DNA from: JANYHF01 sp963732765
Lineage (GTDB): Bacteria; Pseudomonadota; Alphaproteobacteria; Rhizobiales; Hyphomicrobiaceae
Assembly: GCA_963732765.1 (NCBI GenBank)
Contig: CAVTAS010000003.1
Location: 806,001 to 870,000, forward strand
Reading direction: 5' to 3'
DNA: 64,000 nt
Shown here piece after piece: positions 44,681 to 53,869 of this stretch. Made by a program: the position numbers and the translations under genes. The notes under the pieces were generated by a model that did not search any database, was not told where the DNA came from, and was given only the letters and a program-made list of their open reading frames with translations. Each line of letters starts with the position of its first letter. Position 1 is the stretch's first letter.

Positions 44681-45409
44681 ATGTTTCGACACGCCTTGTT
44701 TGAGCGTCATTCGCTGCTGCTGCTGGTCGGCATTCTGGTGGTAGTGGCGATCGGCGGACTGGTGGAAATCGCGCCTTTGTTCGTAGTGGCTGGCACCATC
44801 GAGAAAGTCGAGGGCATGCGTCCCTATTCGCCGCTCGAACTGGCTGGCCGCGACATCTACATCCGCGAGGGCTGTTATGGCTGCCATAGTCAGATGATCC
44901 GAGCAATCCGCGATGAGGTGGAGCGCTATGGCCACTACTCGCTGGCTGCCGAGAGCATGTACGACCACCCGTTCCAATGGGGGTCGAAGCGTACCGGTCC
45001 AGACCTGGCGAGGGTCGGCGGCAAGTTCTCAGACGAATGGCACGTCGCACATATGGTCAGCCCACGCTCGGTGGTGCCCGAGAGCATCATGCCTGGGTAT
45101 CCTTTCCTGGCCGAGAATGCCGTTGACGCCAACAGCATCGCTGCCGAAATGCAGGCGCTGCGGATGGTCGGCGTGCCGTATACAGATGACATGATCGCCA
45201 ACGCGGCTGCGGACATCAGCCGTCAGATCAACCCTGACGTCGAGGGAGCGGCTGAGTTCTTGAAGCGCTACCCCAAAGCCCAGCAGCGTCCCTTCACGGG
45301 TAACACGGCCGGGGCGACTGAGCTGGATGCCATGATCGCCTATCTGCAGGTGCTCGGCACGCTCGTCGATTTCGCCAAATACGACGAAGCCGGACCGAAC
45401 CTTCGCTAA
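44681..45409 (+). CDS. ccoO: cbb3-type cytochrome c oxidase subunit II (monohaem)
   Basis: 242 residues. An N-terminal membrane anchor (LLLLVGILVVVAIGGLVEIAPLF) precedes the single c-haem motif CYGCH near residue 65 (IREGCYGCHSQMIR). GPDLARVGGKFSDEWHVAHMVSPRSVVPESIMPGYPFL contains the distal Met ligand. It carries electrons from CcoP or soluble cytochrome to CcoN. RBS-type GGGG precedes the ATG; ccoQ follows 11 bases later. Confidence 0.96.
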   Translation: MFRHALFERHSLLLLVGILVVVAIGGLVEIAPLFVVAGTIEKVEGMRPYSPLELAGRDIYIREGCYGCHSQMIRAIRDEVERYGHYSLAAESMYDHPFQWGSKRTGPDLARVGGKFSDEWHVAHMVSPRSVVPESIMPGYPFLAENAVDANSIAAEMQALRMVGVPYTDDMIANAAADISRQINPDVEGAAEFLKRYPKAQQRPFTGNTAGATELDAMIAYLQVLGTLVDFAKYDEAGPNLR

Positions 45410-45420
45410 CGGACTCCATC

Positions 45421-45606
45421 ATGCGCTACGAAACCGTCGTCCTTGTCTCTCAGATCGCGTCATTGGTCCTGTTCATCTTGCTGTTTGCGGTTGTGATTTT
45501 GTACGCCCTCTGGCCTGGCAACCAGAAGGGGTTCGACGAGGCGGCGCGACTTCCGCTCGGCAAAGACGAAGACGAAGACCGCCATGTCAACGGGAGTCAG
45601 GCATGA
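45421..45606 (+). CDS. ccoQ: cbb3-type oxidase subunit IV
   Basis: 61 residues with one membrane segment (VSQIASLVLFILLFAVVILYALWPGNQ) and the typical short acidic tail (FDEAARLPLGKDEDED). It stabilises the oxidase complex. Its stop overlaps the ccoP start by 4 bases. Confidence 0.93.
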   Translation: MRYETVVLVSQIASLVLFILLFAVVILYALWPGNQKGFDEAARLPLGKDEDEDRHVNGSQA

Positions 45607-46478
45607 CCAATTCGACCGGCCATGATCGCGACGAGGTCACCGGCTACGCCACCACCGGCCATGAATGGGATGGCATCCGCGAACTGAACCGTCCTCTGCC
45701 GCGGTGGTGGCTGTGGGTTTTCATTGCCTGCATCGTCTATTCGATCGGCTACTGGATCGCCTACCCGGCCTGGCCGACATGGTCGGGCTACACACGTGGC
45801 ATGCTCGGTTACAGCCAGCGTCAGGTGGTCGGCAGTGACATGGAGGCGGCTAGGGCGGCGCAGTCGAAGTTCGTCAGCGCCATAGCCGCCAAGCCGATGG
45901 CGGACATCCGCAAGGATCCAGAACTGCTTGCCTTCGCGCTCGCCGGCGGCAAGGCAGCGTTCGGCGACAACTGCTCCGCCTGCCATGGCCGCGGCGCCGA
46001 GGGCAAGACCGGCTACCCCAATCTCAACGACGACGACTGGCTCTGGGGCGGCAAGCTTGAGGAGATCGAGTATTCGATCACGCAGGGCATCCGCGGCACG
46101 GCCAAGGACACACGCCAGAACCAGATGCCGCGCTTTGGCGTCGACAAGATTTTGGAACCCGGACAGATCAACGATGCTGCCGAGTTCGTGCTGTCGGCAT
46201 CGGTAGGCTCGACCGACGCCGAGGCTGCAGCACGCGGAAAAGTACTGTTCAAGGATCAATGCGCGGCCTGCCACGGTGACGACGCCAAGGGCAAGCTGGA
46301 CATGGGGGCGCCGAACCTCACCGACGCCATCTGGCTTTTTGGTAGCAGCAAGCGCGACATCCTCACCTCGATCGAGACCGGGCGCGGCGGCGTCATGCCG
46401 AATTGGGGCGGACGGCTCTCACCTGCCACCATCAAGCAGCTGGCGCTCTACGTCCATGAGTTGGGTGGAGGCAAATAG
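45603..46478 (+). CDS. ccoP: cbb3-type cytochrome c oxidase subunit III (dihaem)
   Basis: 291 residues. The N-terminus TGHEWDGIRELNRPLPRWWLWVFIACIVYSIGYWIAYPAWP is the family signature with one membrane helix. Two c-haem motifs follow, CSACHG near residue 122 and CAACHG near residue 220, each with a later Met ligand. It accepts electrons from periplasmic cytochrome c. The overlap with ccoQ (ATGA) and the gap of 67 bases to ccoG place it in one operon. Confidence 0.96.
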   Translation: MTNSTGHDRDEVTGYATTGHEWDGIRELNRPLPRWWLWVFIACIVYSIGYWIAYPAWPTWSGYTRGMLGYSQRQVVGSDMEAARAAQSKFVSAIAAKPMADIRKDPELLAFALAGGKAAFGDNCSACHGRGAEGKTGYPNLNDDDWLWGGKLEEIEYSITQGIRGTAKDTRQNQMPRFGVDKILEPGQINDAAEFVLSASVGSTDAEAAARGKVLFKDQCAACHGDDAKGKLDMGAPNLTDAIWLFGSSKRDILTSIETGRGGVMPNWGGRLSPATIKQLALYVHELGGGK

Positions 46479-46545
46479 TGGCGACGCCATGTGCCCTTCT
46501 TGTGCGGCTGGCGCGCTTGCCCTCGCCGGGATTGCGGATAGTAGG

Positions 46546-48093
46546 ATGACGGATCAAATGCAACAGCAGTCGTCGCTGCAACGCCTCGCCGACGCGGCGA
46601 TGGCGGAGGCAGCACGTCTTGGACCGGGGGCGCGCGACGGTGGCGTCGAACGTGTGGACGTCACCGCGGTCAACGCCAAGGGCAGTCGTCCACTCTATGC
46701 GACGCGGCAGAAAATCTATCCCAAGCTGACGCATGGGACCTTCCGCAGGGTCAAATGGGCGGTCATGATCGTCACTCTCGGCGTCTACTACGCGCTGCCG
46801 TGGATCCGCTTGGATCGCGGACCGTCGCTGCCAAACCAGGCCGTCTTGATCGATTTCGCGCATCAGCGGCTGTTTCTCGGCCCGATCGAGATCTGGGCGC
46901 AGGAGTTCTATCTCGTCACCGGCCTCCTGGTCCTGGCCGCGCTCAGCCTGTTCCTGGTGACGTCGTTGGCCGGCCGCGTCTGGTGCGGATATGCCTGCCC
47001 ACAGACGGTCTGGACTGATCTCATGATTGCGGTCGAGCGCTTCTGGCAAGGCGATCGCAATGCCCGCATACGTCTCGATCAGGCGCCATGGTCATTCGAC
47101 AAGGTGTGGCGCAAGGTTGGCACTCATCTCACCTGGGCGCTCGTCGGTCTAGCGACCGGCGGTGCGTTCGTCTTCTACTTCCGCGACGCCCCCACCCTGG
47201 CGGCCGAGCTCTTGAGCGGCACCGCCCCGGCGACGGCTTGGTACTTCCTTGCCCTCTTCACCGGCACCACCTACCTGCTCGGCGGCATCGCGCGCGAACA
47301 AGTCTGTACCTACATGTGCCCGTGGCCGCGCATCCAAGGCGCCATGTTCGACGATGATTCACTTCTGGTGAGCTACCGCCCGTACCGGGGCGAACCCCGC
47401 TCGCCGCATAAGAAGGGCGCCAGCTGGGCAGGTCGCGGCGACTGCATCGATTGCAATAGCTGCGTCGCCGTCTGCCCGATGGGCATCGACATCCGCGAGG
47501 GGCCACAGCTGGAGTGCATCCAGTGCGCGCTTTGTATCGACGCTTGCGATGCCGTGATGGACAAGGTCGGCCGGCCAAAGCGGCTGATCGCGTATGAGAC
47601 CTTCAACCGGCTCCAGGCAGCTGCGGACAAGAAGCCGGTGCCGCCGGTGCAGCTCGTCCGCCCACGCACCGTCCTCTACACCGGTTTGATCGCTATCGTC
47701 GGCGTACTGATGCTTTTTGCTCTGTTTACGCGCGATACGCTGGTCGCCAGCGTTCTGCCAGATCGTAATCCGCTGTTCGTGCGCCTCACTGACGGCGGCA
47801 TCCGCAACGGCTACACCATCGACATCGCCAACAAACTGCATCGGCCGCGCAATCTGACAGTGGCCGTCGATGGCTTGTCGGGAGCCACGCTCGGCATCGT
47901 CGGCGTGTCTGAAGGGGCGGCCATCGAAGTCAAGCCGGATGGGCTCAGGGCCATCAAGGTCTATGTAGCCGTGCCACCAGCCGTGCTGCCTCGCCTGAGT
48001 GGCAACTCGACACCCTTCGTCTTCGTCCTTACCGACACCGCCGACGGCCATACGCGGCGCCAAGTCGCCAGCTTCCGGAGGCCGGCACCATGA
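46546..48093 (+). CDS. ccoG: Cytochrome oxidase accessory protein CcoG/FixG/RdxA
   Basis: 515 residues. The open frame extends 270 bases upstream over ccoP, so an internal start is needed; the ATG at 46546 has a weak AGG, and 46490 is an alternative. Membrane helices alternate with cysteine motifs: WCGYACPQTVW, CTYMCPWPR, and two 4Fe-4S clusters in CIDCNSCVAVCP and CIQCALCIDACD. The C-terminal FixG Ig-like domain (GGIRNGYTIDIANKLHRPRN) is present. CcoG is a copper-reducing assembly factor for cbb3 oxidase. Its stop overlaps ccoH (ATGA). Confidence 0.93.
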   Translation: MTDQMQQQSSLQRLADAAMAEAARLGPGARDGGVERVDVTAVNAKGSRPLYATRQKIYPKLTHGTFRRVKWAVMIVTLGVYYALPWIRLDRGPSLPNQAVLIDFAHQRLFLGPIEIWAQEFYLVTGLLVLAALSLFLVTSLAGRVWCGYACPQTVWTDLMIAVERFWQGDRNARIRLDQAPWSFDKVWRKVGTHLTWALVGLATGGAFVFYFRDAPTLAAELLSGTAPATAWYFLALFTGTTYLLGGIAREQVCTYMCPWPRIQGAMFDDDSLLVSYRPYRGEPRSPHKKGASWAGRGDCIDCNSCVAVCPMGIDIREGPQLECIQCALCIDACDAVMDKVGRPKRLIAYETFNRLQAAADKKPVPPVQLVRPRTVLYTGLIAIVGVLMLFALFTRDTLVASVLPDRNPLFVRLTDGGIRNGYTIDIANKLHRPRNLTVAVDGLSGATLGIVGVSEGAAIEVKPDGLRAIKVYVAVPPAVLPRLSGNSTPFVFVLTDTADGHTRRQVASFRRPAP

Positions 48094-48572
48094 TAACGAC
48101 GCTGACAGGGAGACACACTCTGGCGATTTTCATCGCCGCCTTCGCAATTGTCGCGAGTGTGGACGCCGTCTTCGTTTGGCAGGCCGTGTCGACGTTTTCG
48201 GGGCTGGCCGGGGAAGATGGGTATCGCAAGGGCCTCGCCTATAACAGCACACTGGCGCAAGCGGCCGAGCAGAAGCGGCTTGGCTGGCATGCGCGCTTGA
48301 GTGTAAGCAACGGGTCGGTATTGCAACTTGCACTGACTGACGCCACGGGTGTGCCGTTGAACGGCTTCACTGTCGCGGGCACCTTCGAGCGTCCGGCCGC
48401 CAGCCAGTTCGATCGGCTCCTCACTTTCGCGCCAGCTGGATTCGGCCGATACGAGGCCTCGATCAGCACTGCAGATCGCGGAAGCTGGATCGCTACCCTG
48501 ATAGTGACCCGCCGAGGTTCGGGCATCGTCTTTCGATGGAAGGAACGGCTATGGCTGCCTCCAGCAGGCTGA
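48090..48572 (+). CDS. ccoH: cbb3 oxidase assembly protein CcoH/FixH
   Basis: 160 residues. One N-terminal helix (HTLAIFIAAFAIVASVDAVFVWQAV) is followed by a periplasmic domain with the FixH pattern GLAYNSTLAQAAEQKRLGW and a beta-rich end (LTFAPAGFGRYEASISTADRGSWIATLIV). It overlaps ccoG at the start and the ccoI start at the end. It supports assembly of the oxidase with CcoI. Confidence 0.92.
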   Translation: MITTLTGRHTLAIFIAAFAIVASVDAVFVWQAVSTFSGLAGEDGYRKGLAYNSTLAQAAEQKRLGWHARLSVSNGSVLQLALTDATGVPLNGFTVAGTFERPAASQFDRLLTFAPAGFGRYEASISTADRGSWIATLIVTRRGSGIVFRWKERLWLPPAG

Positions 48573-50749
48573 GCGATCAGGCGGTCGCGGCGAACGCCGC
48601 AAACACACGGCAACTGACCATGATCGTGGAGAACATGCATTGCGGCGCATGTCTCGCCAAGGTCGAGCGCACGCTGCTCGCCGTGCCCGGCGTCGTTGCG
48701 GCGCGCGCCAATCTGACGGCGCGGCGTGTGCAGGCTGAGATCACGCACGGGACCGCCGACGACAAGTCGGTCCTCGAAGCGCTGCAAGCCGCCGGCTATC
48801 GGGCCGCCGAGATGGCCACCCTGCCAATCGATGCGGCAGCCCGGCGCGAGCGTGAGCTGCTGGCACGCATCGCCGTCGCCGGTTTTGCCGCCACCAACAT
48901 TATGCTGCTGTCGGTGTCTGTGTGGGCCGGTGTCTTCAGCGATATGGATGCCCGCGTCATGGACCTGTTTCATTGGGTGTCGGCCCTGATTGCGCTGCCT
49001 GCCGTCGCTTACGCCGGCCAGCCGTTCTTCGCCTCGGCCGCCCAGGCTATCGCCGCGCGCCGTCTCAACATGGACGTGCCGATCTCGGTCGCCATTGTCC
49101 TCGCTACCGCGATGAGTGTGCTGCAGACGTGGCGCGGCAGCGAGCAGGTCTATTTCGACGCCAGCGTCACGCTGCTGTTCCTGCTGCTGATCGGGCGTTT
49201 CCTCGATCAGCGCGTGCGCGTCAAGGCGCAGGGTGCGGCACAGAACCTGATGGCGCTGCAGGCCACCTGGGCCGATGTTGTCGCGGCAGACGGCACAACC
49301 TCTTCCATGGCGGCGCGGCTGCTGTTGCCCGGCATGCGTGTACACGTTGCAACGGGCTCGCGCATCCCAGTTGACGGCGTTGTACGGTCGGGCCGCAGCG
49401 ACGTCGACGAGAGTCTTATCACGGGCGAGACCACGCCACGCGCCGTCGGCCCCGGCGACCGCGTGCATGCCGGCACCTTGAGCCTACTGGGATCGCTCAC
49501 CGTCGAGGCGACTGCCACCGAAGGCGACACGCTGCTGGCCGAGATCGCCCGCTTGATGGTCGCGGCCGAGCAGGGGCGCGGGCGCTATGTGCGGATGGCC
49601 GACCGCGCTGCGCGGATTTACGCGCCGGCGGTGCATCTGCTTGGGCTGGCGACGTTCATGGGCTGGTTTGCCCTCGGTTATGGCTGGGAACAGGGCCTGA
49701 CAGCAGCAATCGCGGTACTGATCATCACCTGTCCCTGCGCCCTGGCGCTTGCGGTCCCGGCAGTGCAGATCGCGGCCGCGCACCGGTTGTTCAAGCGCGG
49801 CCTTATTGTCAAAGCGCCGGACGCTTTGGAGCGGCTGGCCGAGATCGACACGGTCGTGCTCGATAAGACCGGCACGCTGACGACGGGCGAGGCGACCCTG
49901 TCGCATCCGGACGCCGTCTGCCTCGGCAGCCTGCGCGCAGCTGCGGTTCTCGCCGCCGCAAGCCGACATCCCTATGCCCGCGCCCTGCTGCGTGCGGCTA
50001 CGACTCGAGTTGGCCCGGTCACCGTCGGCAGCGTTGTTACCGAACATCCCGGCCAGGGTCTCAGCCGGATGACGGCTGAGGGTGAGGAGCGGCTGGGCTC
50101 GGCAGCCTTCGTGCTTGGTACTGCGCAAGCGCCAGGCGCGTCGTCTCTATGGTTCAGCCGTCCGGGCCACGACCCAGTCGGCTTCGCCTTCGCCGACACC
50201 TTGCGTCCCGACGCAAAAGTGGTCGTCTCTGCACTGAGAAAAGGCGGGTTCGCGGTTGAGATACTGTCGGGTGATCAACCGGACCGGGTCGCAGCGGCCG
50301 CAGCGGCGGCAGGTGTTGCAGATAGCCGGGCCCGCCAGCATCCGGCCGACAAGATCGAGAGGCTCGCCGCGCTGAAGACGGCTGGACACCGTGTGCTGAT
50401 GGTCGGTGACGGCCTGAACGATGCGCCGGCATTGGCCGCCGGGCACGCCTCGCTGTCTCCGGCAGAGGCTGCAGACATCAGCCGCATGGCCGCCGATGTG
50501 CTCTGGCAGGGCGCGTCGCTCGGCGCCATCACAGAACTGCTCGGCGTCGCCCGCGAGACCCGGCGGCTGGCTCTGCAGAATTTCGCCATTGCCGCGGCCT
50601 ACAATGCTGTGTGCGTACCACTTGCCATGCTGGGGTTCGTGACGCCGCTCATCGCGGCGATCGCCATGTCGACATCGTCGATCGCCGTCACGCTGAATGC
50701 GTTGCGGCTGACGACCAAGCCGTGCCGCGCGGAGGCCTTTCGGATATGA
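48551..50749 (+). CDS. ccoI: Copper-transporting P-type ATPase CcoI/FixI
   Basis: 732 residues from the ATG after AAGGAA; an ATG 15 bases earlier is possible. An N-terminal heavy-metal-associated domain with MHCGAC is followed by the P1B core: TGE in LITGETTPRAVG, the CPC metal motif in IITCPCALALAVP, DKTGTLT for phosphorylation, the nucleotide-binding SRHPYA (HP motif) and GDGLNDAPAL. FixI-type ATPases export copper needed for the cbb3 active site. It is coupled to ccoH (22-base overlap) and ccoS (ATGA). Confidence 0.94.
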   Translation: MAASSRLSDQAVAANAANTRQLTMIVENMHCGACLAKVERTLLAVPGVVAARANLTARRVQAEITHGTADDKSVLEALQAAGYRAAEMATLPIDAAARRERELLARIAVAGFAATNIMLLSVSVWAGVFSDMDARVMDLFHWVSALIALPAVAYAGQPFFASAAQAIAARRLNMDVPISVAIVLATAMSVLQTWRGSEQVYFDASVTLLFLLLIGRFLDQRVRVKAQGAAQNLMALQATWADVVAADGTTSSMAARLLLPGMRVHVATGSRIPVDGVVRSGRSDVDESLITGETTPRAVGPGDRVHAGTLSLLGSLTVEATATEGDTLLAEIARLMVAAEQGRGRYVRMADRAARIYAPAVHLLGLATFMGWFALGYGWEQGLTAAIAVLIITCPCALALAVPAVQIAAAHRLFKRGLIVKAPDALERLAEIDTVVLDKTGTLTTGEATLSHPDAVCLGSLRAAAVLAAASRHPYARALLRAATTRVGPVTVGSVVTEHPGQGLSRMTAEGEERLGSAAFVLGTAQAPGASSLWFSRPGHDPVGFAFADTLRPDAKVVVSALRKGGFAVEILSGDQPDRVAAAAAAAGVADSRARQHPADKIERLAALKTAGHRVLMVGDGLNDAPALAAGHASLSPAEAADISRMAADVLWQGASLGAITELLGVARETRRLALQNFAIAAAYNAVCVPLAMLGFVTPLIAAIAMSTSSIAVTLNALRLTTKPCRAEAFRI

Positions 50750-50967
50750 GCGCACTCGCCTGGCTCGTCCCCGCCGCTCTCGGCCTCGGAGCTCTGGCGC
50801 TCGCTGCCTTCCTGTGGGCTCTCCACTCCGGCCAGTTCGACGACCTTGACGGCGCCGCCTGGCGCGCCATCGCCGACCAGGATCTGGATCAGTCCCGTCG
50901 CCCGAACGATGACCGGGCTGCTGCCAGCGGTGAAGCCGAAAACATGCGCGGCACGGACGGCCCATGA
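50746..50967 (+). CDS. ccoS: cbb3 oxidase maturation protein CcoS
   Basis: 73 residues. One membrane helix (LVPAALGLGALALAAFLWAL) is followed by the hallmark HSGQFDDLDGAAWRAI. The ATG overlaps the ccoI stop by 4 bases. CcoS is needed for cofactor insertion in the oxidase. It is the last gene of the operon; a stem-loop lies at 51059-51077 before the convergent USP gene. Confidence 0.92.
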   Translation: MSALAWLVPAALGLGALALAAFLWALHSGQFDDLDGAAWRAIADQDLDQSRRPNDDRAAASGEAENMRGTDGP

Positions 50968-51058
50968 CGCGACACCTGATCACTCTCAAGCCGAGTGCCA
51001 AAGGCTCAGTGAATCGCCCACGCTTGGAATGGCTCGCAGAGTTACTCCGCGCATCACA

Positions 51059-51077
51059 CCGGGCCGCCTTGGCCCGG
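51059..51077. terminator. Possible bidirectional terminator hairpin between ccoS and the USP gene
   Basis: CCGGGCC (51059-51065) pairs with GGCCCGG (51071-51077) across a 5-base loop in the short gap between two convergent genes. There is no T-run, so termination strength is uncertain. Confidence 0.4.
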
Positions 51078-51095
51078 CACATGTTCAGCATGCCT

Positions 51096-51848
51096 TCAAT
51101 GTGATAACAGGACTGGTACGGACGGCTGGCGCACAAGCGTGTGGCTGACCCCGCCAAAAAGGCTTTCCACCCAGCGCGAATGGCCGTAGGCCCCCGCGAC
51201 GATCAGATCGGCATCCTGGGTATCGAGGGAAGCGAACAGTGCATCGACCGGCGACGTGTCGCCTAGGTCCGGCCAGCTTGAAGCCTTCGCCACAATCCCA
51301 TGCTCACGCAGGTGACCTACGAGCAGTTCCGGCTCTGTTCCGAGATAGCCGGTGTCAGGAGCATAGGTGAAGACAGTCACTTTCTTAGCCCTTTGGAGGA
51401 GCGGCATCGCGTCGTGAACGGCCCGCGTCGCCTCCCGGTTGGCTTTCCAGGCAACAACGATGTTGTCTCCTACGGGCCGCGGGATCCAGCCATAGGGGAA
51501 CAGCAGGAGCGGCACGCCCGCGTTGACAAGCACGCCCTCGGGGATATCGGGGAGCACGAGATTGCGCGACTCGAATTCTGGCTGCGAGGCAATCATGAGA
51601 TCCGCATAGTGCGGAGAATAGTGCGCCCTGTACACGCCTCTCAGCCCGGCCTGCTTGATTGCGGACTCGAACACATCGGCAAGCGCATCGGCCCGGTCGC
51701 GCCACGGACTTCCAAGTTCAACTCCGGCTGAGACATCCACACCGATCAGCCGCGCTTCGTGCGATGCGGCCAAGCCGACTGCAAATTTCAAGCGGTTGGT
51801 GCTGTCAGGTGTCGGGTCGAGGTAGACGATGATTTCCTTGTACGGCAT
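51096..51848 (-). CDS. Universal stress protein (tandem-type, about 250 residues)
   Basis: 250 residues from the ATG at MPYKEIIVYLD; the longer frame crosses the FixK-like box and is rejected. The protein is long enough for two USP folds. The first starts with IIVYLDPTPDS; the second (DNIVVAWKANREATRAVHDAMPLL) ends with the nucleotide-binding type motif DADLIVAGAYGHSRWVESLFGGVSHTLVRQPSVPVLLSH, matching G-x2-G-x9-G-S/T variants. USPs of this kind are often induced by low oxygen. A box lies at 51915-51928. Confidence 0.9.
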   Translation of the reverse strand: MPYKEIIVYLDPTPDSTNRLKFAVGLAASHEARLIGVDVSAGVELGSPWRDRADALADVFESAIKQAGLRGVYRAHYSPHYADLMIASQPEFESRNLVLPDIPEGVLVNAGVPLLLFPYGWIPRPVGDNIVVAWKANREATRAVHDAMPLLQRAKKVTVFTYAPDTGYLGTEPELLVGHLREHGIVAKASSWPDLGDTSPVDALFASLDTQDADLIVAGAYGHSRWVESLFGGVSHTLVRQPSVPVLLSH

Positions 51849-51914
51849 GGCACCCTCGGATGAAAAGCGATCACGAAAGAATGCTGTTGTTGCTTGAAAA
51901 CTCGCCAAGCCGCG

Positions 51915-51928
51915 TTGATTCTCGTCAA
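51915..51928 (-). promoter_or_regulatory. FNR/FixK-type box upstream of the large USP gene
   Basis: Read on the plus strand it is TTGATTCTCGTCAA; on the minus strand TTGACGAGAATCAA, fitting TTGAY-N4-RTCAA. With the centre at -41.5 the transcript would start near 51880, giving a 32-base leader to the ATG at 51848. Confidence 0.72.
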
Positions 51929-51965
51929 GCGCAACCCGCAAGGGCTTAACTGTGGCGGCACAAAC

Positions 51966-53159
51966 TCAGGCCGCCAGCGCCGGCGCTGCCGCAGTATGAA
52001 GTGCACGGTAGATCGCGTCGCGCAGCGCCTTCTCTCGTGGGTCGTTGGATAGATAGAAGTCCAGCTTGTTCATGACGTAAGCGTAGCCGAGGTGCGCATC
52101 GGGGTCGGCGAATGCGAACGAGCCGCCCGCACCGGGCGCGCCAAAGACGCGTGGGCTGGAACCGAAGAGGTCGCCGGGGCCCGAGCGCAGGAAACCCAGT
52201 GAGAAATAGCTGTCGACGCCGAGCACCTCGTCCTTCGGATTTGCAAGGTTGGGCGGGGCGGTAATCCGGGCCATAGTCTCCGGCGTGATCCCGAGTTCGG
52301 CGCCACCTTCCGCAAACACCGAGTAAGCTCGGGCAATGGCGCGCGCGGTCCCAACGCCGTTGCCTGCCGGTATCTCCACCGCAAAGCTGCGACGCTCGTT
52401 CATGTCCAGATCCGCGAGCAGCATCGAGCGCCTCAACAGCGATCCAGGTTGCAGGATCTTGAGGATCAATACCGGTGGCGTCGTGGGAAGCGCCAGCAGC
52501 GCGCGCAGCATGGACATCGGCTTGACCTTGGCGAGACGCTCGTCGGGGATGTCAGGCGGTAGCCCGATAAAGAAGTCCAGGCCAAGCGGGACAGCGATTT
52601 CCTCGTGGAAGAAGCGCCCGAGTGTGCGTTTGGCTGGATCGGTGTGTCGGATCAGCTCCTGCATATAGAGCCCCAGCGTCATCGTATGATAGCCGTGACG
52701 CGTGCCCGGCGGCCAAGCCGGCTTCTGGCGCGCGAGAAGCCGTGCGACCTCATCGAGATCGTGCAGCTTGTCGACGGTGAGTGGTTCGTCGAGCAGGACC
52801 AGCCCCGCTTCATGCCCGAGCAGCTGGCGCACGGTGATCGCTTCCTTGCCATTCTGCGCGAACTCGGGCCAATAGCGCGCGACCTGAGCGTCATAGTCGA
52901 GCCATCCGCGTGCGTTTGCCAGCGCCAAGGCCAGCGCAGACATGCCTTTGGTGGTCGAATTGACGACGACCATAGTGTCCTCGTTCCAGGGCGCGTCGCC
53001 TTCAGGCGTGCGGCGGCCGCCCCACAAGTCGACGACCTTGTTGCCGTGCCAGTAGGCAGCAACGGCGGCGCCGATGTCTCCGCGCTCGGAGAAGTTGCGT
53101 TCGAACTCGCCAAGAACCTCTTCGAAGCCGGGCGCGACTTGTCCGCAAGCGATGGCCAC
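51966..53159 (-). CDS. Serine hydrolase, class C beta-lactamase/EstB family
   Basis: 397 residues from a GTG with GGGAG 6 bases upstream; a GTG at 53198 is an alternative. The N-terminus (FERNFSERGDIGAAVAAYWHGNKVVDLWGG) and the nucleophile motif VNSTTKGMSALAL (S-x-x-K near residue 68) are typical of EstB-like esterases. HGYHTMTLGLYMQELI has the Tyr region near 155. The C-terminal part, with FGAPGAGGSFAFADPDAHLGYAYVMNK, carries the loop that replaces the KTG motif. There is no signal peptide, so it is cytoplasmic, probably an esterase rather than a beta-lactamase. Confidence 0.87.
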   Translation of the reverse strand: MAIACGQVAPGFEEVLGEFERNFSERGDIGAAVAAYWHGNKVVDLWGGRRTPEGDAPWNEDTMVVVNSTTKGMSALALALANARGWLDYDAQVARYWPEFAQNGKEAITVRQLLGHEAGLVLLDEPLTVDKLHDLDEVARLLARQKPAWPPGTRHGYHTMTLGLYMQELIRHTDPAKRTLGRFFHEEIAVPLGLDFFIGLPPDIPDERLAKVKPMSMLRALLALPTTPPVLILKILQPGSLLRRSMLLADLDMNERRSFAVEIPAGNGVGTARAIARAYSVFAEGGAELGITPETMARITAPPNLANPKDEVLGVDSYFSLGFLRSGPGDLFGSSPRVFGAPGAGGSFAFADPDAHLGYAYVMNKLDFYLSNDPREKALRDAIYRALHTAAAPALAA

Positions 53160-53265
53160 TCGAGTCTCCCATGATGGGGTATGCAGAACACGGCACACAT
53201 GCGTGCCGCTGGCGTTCTCTCTATGGGCGTCCAGTTGCCTTTAGCCGAAGATCGGAGGGGCGGCC

Positions 53266-53279
53266 TTGAGCAAGATCAA
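53266..53279 (-). promoter_or_regulatory. Near-match FNR/FixK-type box upstream of the EstB-like hydrolase
   Basis: TTGAGCAAGATCAA differs from TTGAY-N4-RTCAA at one position on the plus strand. The predicted transcript start for the minus strand is near 53231, before the hydrolase start at 53159 (or 53198). Confidence is lower than for the perfect sites. Confidence 0.5.
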
Positions 53280-53353
53280 ACGTCCTAGCACTCGCCGCAG
53301 CAGTATCCCTTCGAGCTTGATGATCGTTGCACCCGAGCGGTGTCCGCAAGGGT

Positions 53354-53803
53354 TCACCGGCACACCAGCACCGGCAGGTCCGTATGTGCCAAAATTTTCT
53401 GGGTGACACTGCCGAGCAGAAGGGCGTTGACGCCGCTTCGGCCGTGCGAGGCCATCAGGATCAGATCCGCCCCGATCAACTTGGCCGTCGCGAGAATGGC
53501 TTGATACGGATGGTCGCTCTCTACGATTTTTGTGTCGGAGGCGACCGCTGCTGACTTTGCCGTTGAGGTTGCCCGTTCGAGTGCCGCCCGGGCTTCACTT
53601 CGCAGGTAGGTGAGCGCCTGGCTGCGGACCTCTTCGGGCAGGCCGGCAAAGGCGTGCCCATAGTCGCCAAGGCTCGCGAAGGGAATTTCAACAGTCAGGA
53701 ACGTCAGGTGCGACCCAAGCGCGCCGGCCAGTTTCACACCTTCCACTACGGCCTTCATGGAGAGGTCCGAGCCGTCGGTAGGTACCAAGATGTGTCGGTA
53801 CAT
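53354..53803 (-). CDS. Universal stress protein, single domain
   Basis: 149 residues from the ATG at MYRHILVPTDGSDLS; a longer frame upstream is not conserved in type. The USP fold shows ILVPTDGSDLSMKAV at the start and the ATP-binding motif ADLILMASHGRSGVNALLLGSVTQKILAHTDLPVLV at the end, matching G-x2-G-x9-G-S. It probably binds ATP. It lies 66 bases downstream of a serine-hydrolase gene on the same strand and may be co-transcribed from the box at 55613. Confidence 0.92.
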   Translation of the reverse strand: MYRHILVPTDGSDLSMKAVVEGVKLAGALGSHLTFLTVEIPFASLGDYGHAFAGLPEEVRSQALTYLRSEARAALERATSTAKSAAVASDTKIVESDHPYQAILATAKLIGADLILMASHGRSGVNALLLGSVTQKILAHTDLPVLVCR

Positions 53804-53869
53804 GGCGATCTCCCATTGTTCGTCCGTAGTGCATACTTGGTGCTGCCAGGTTGCAAGCACTCGCAACCC

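Noticed and set aside
43412..44977. Long minus-strand frame (521 codons) opposite ccoN
   Set aside because: ccoN is certain on the plus strand, and the reverse translation is low-complexity.
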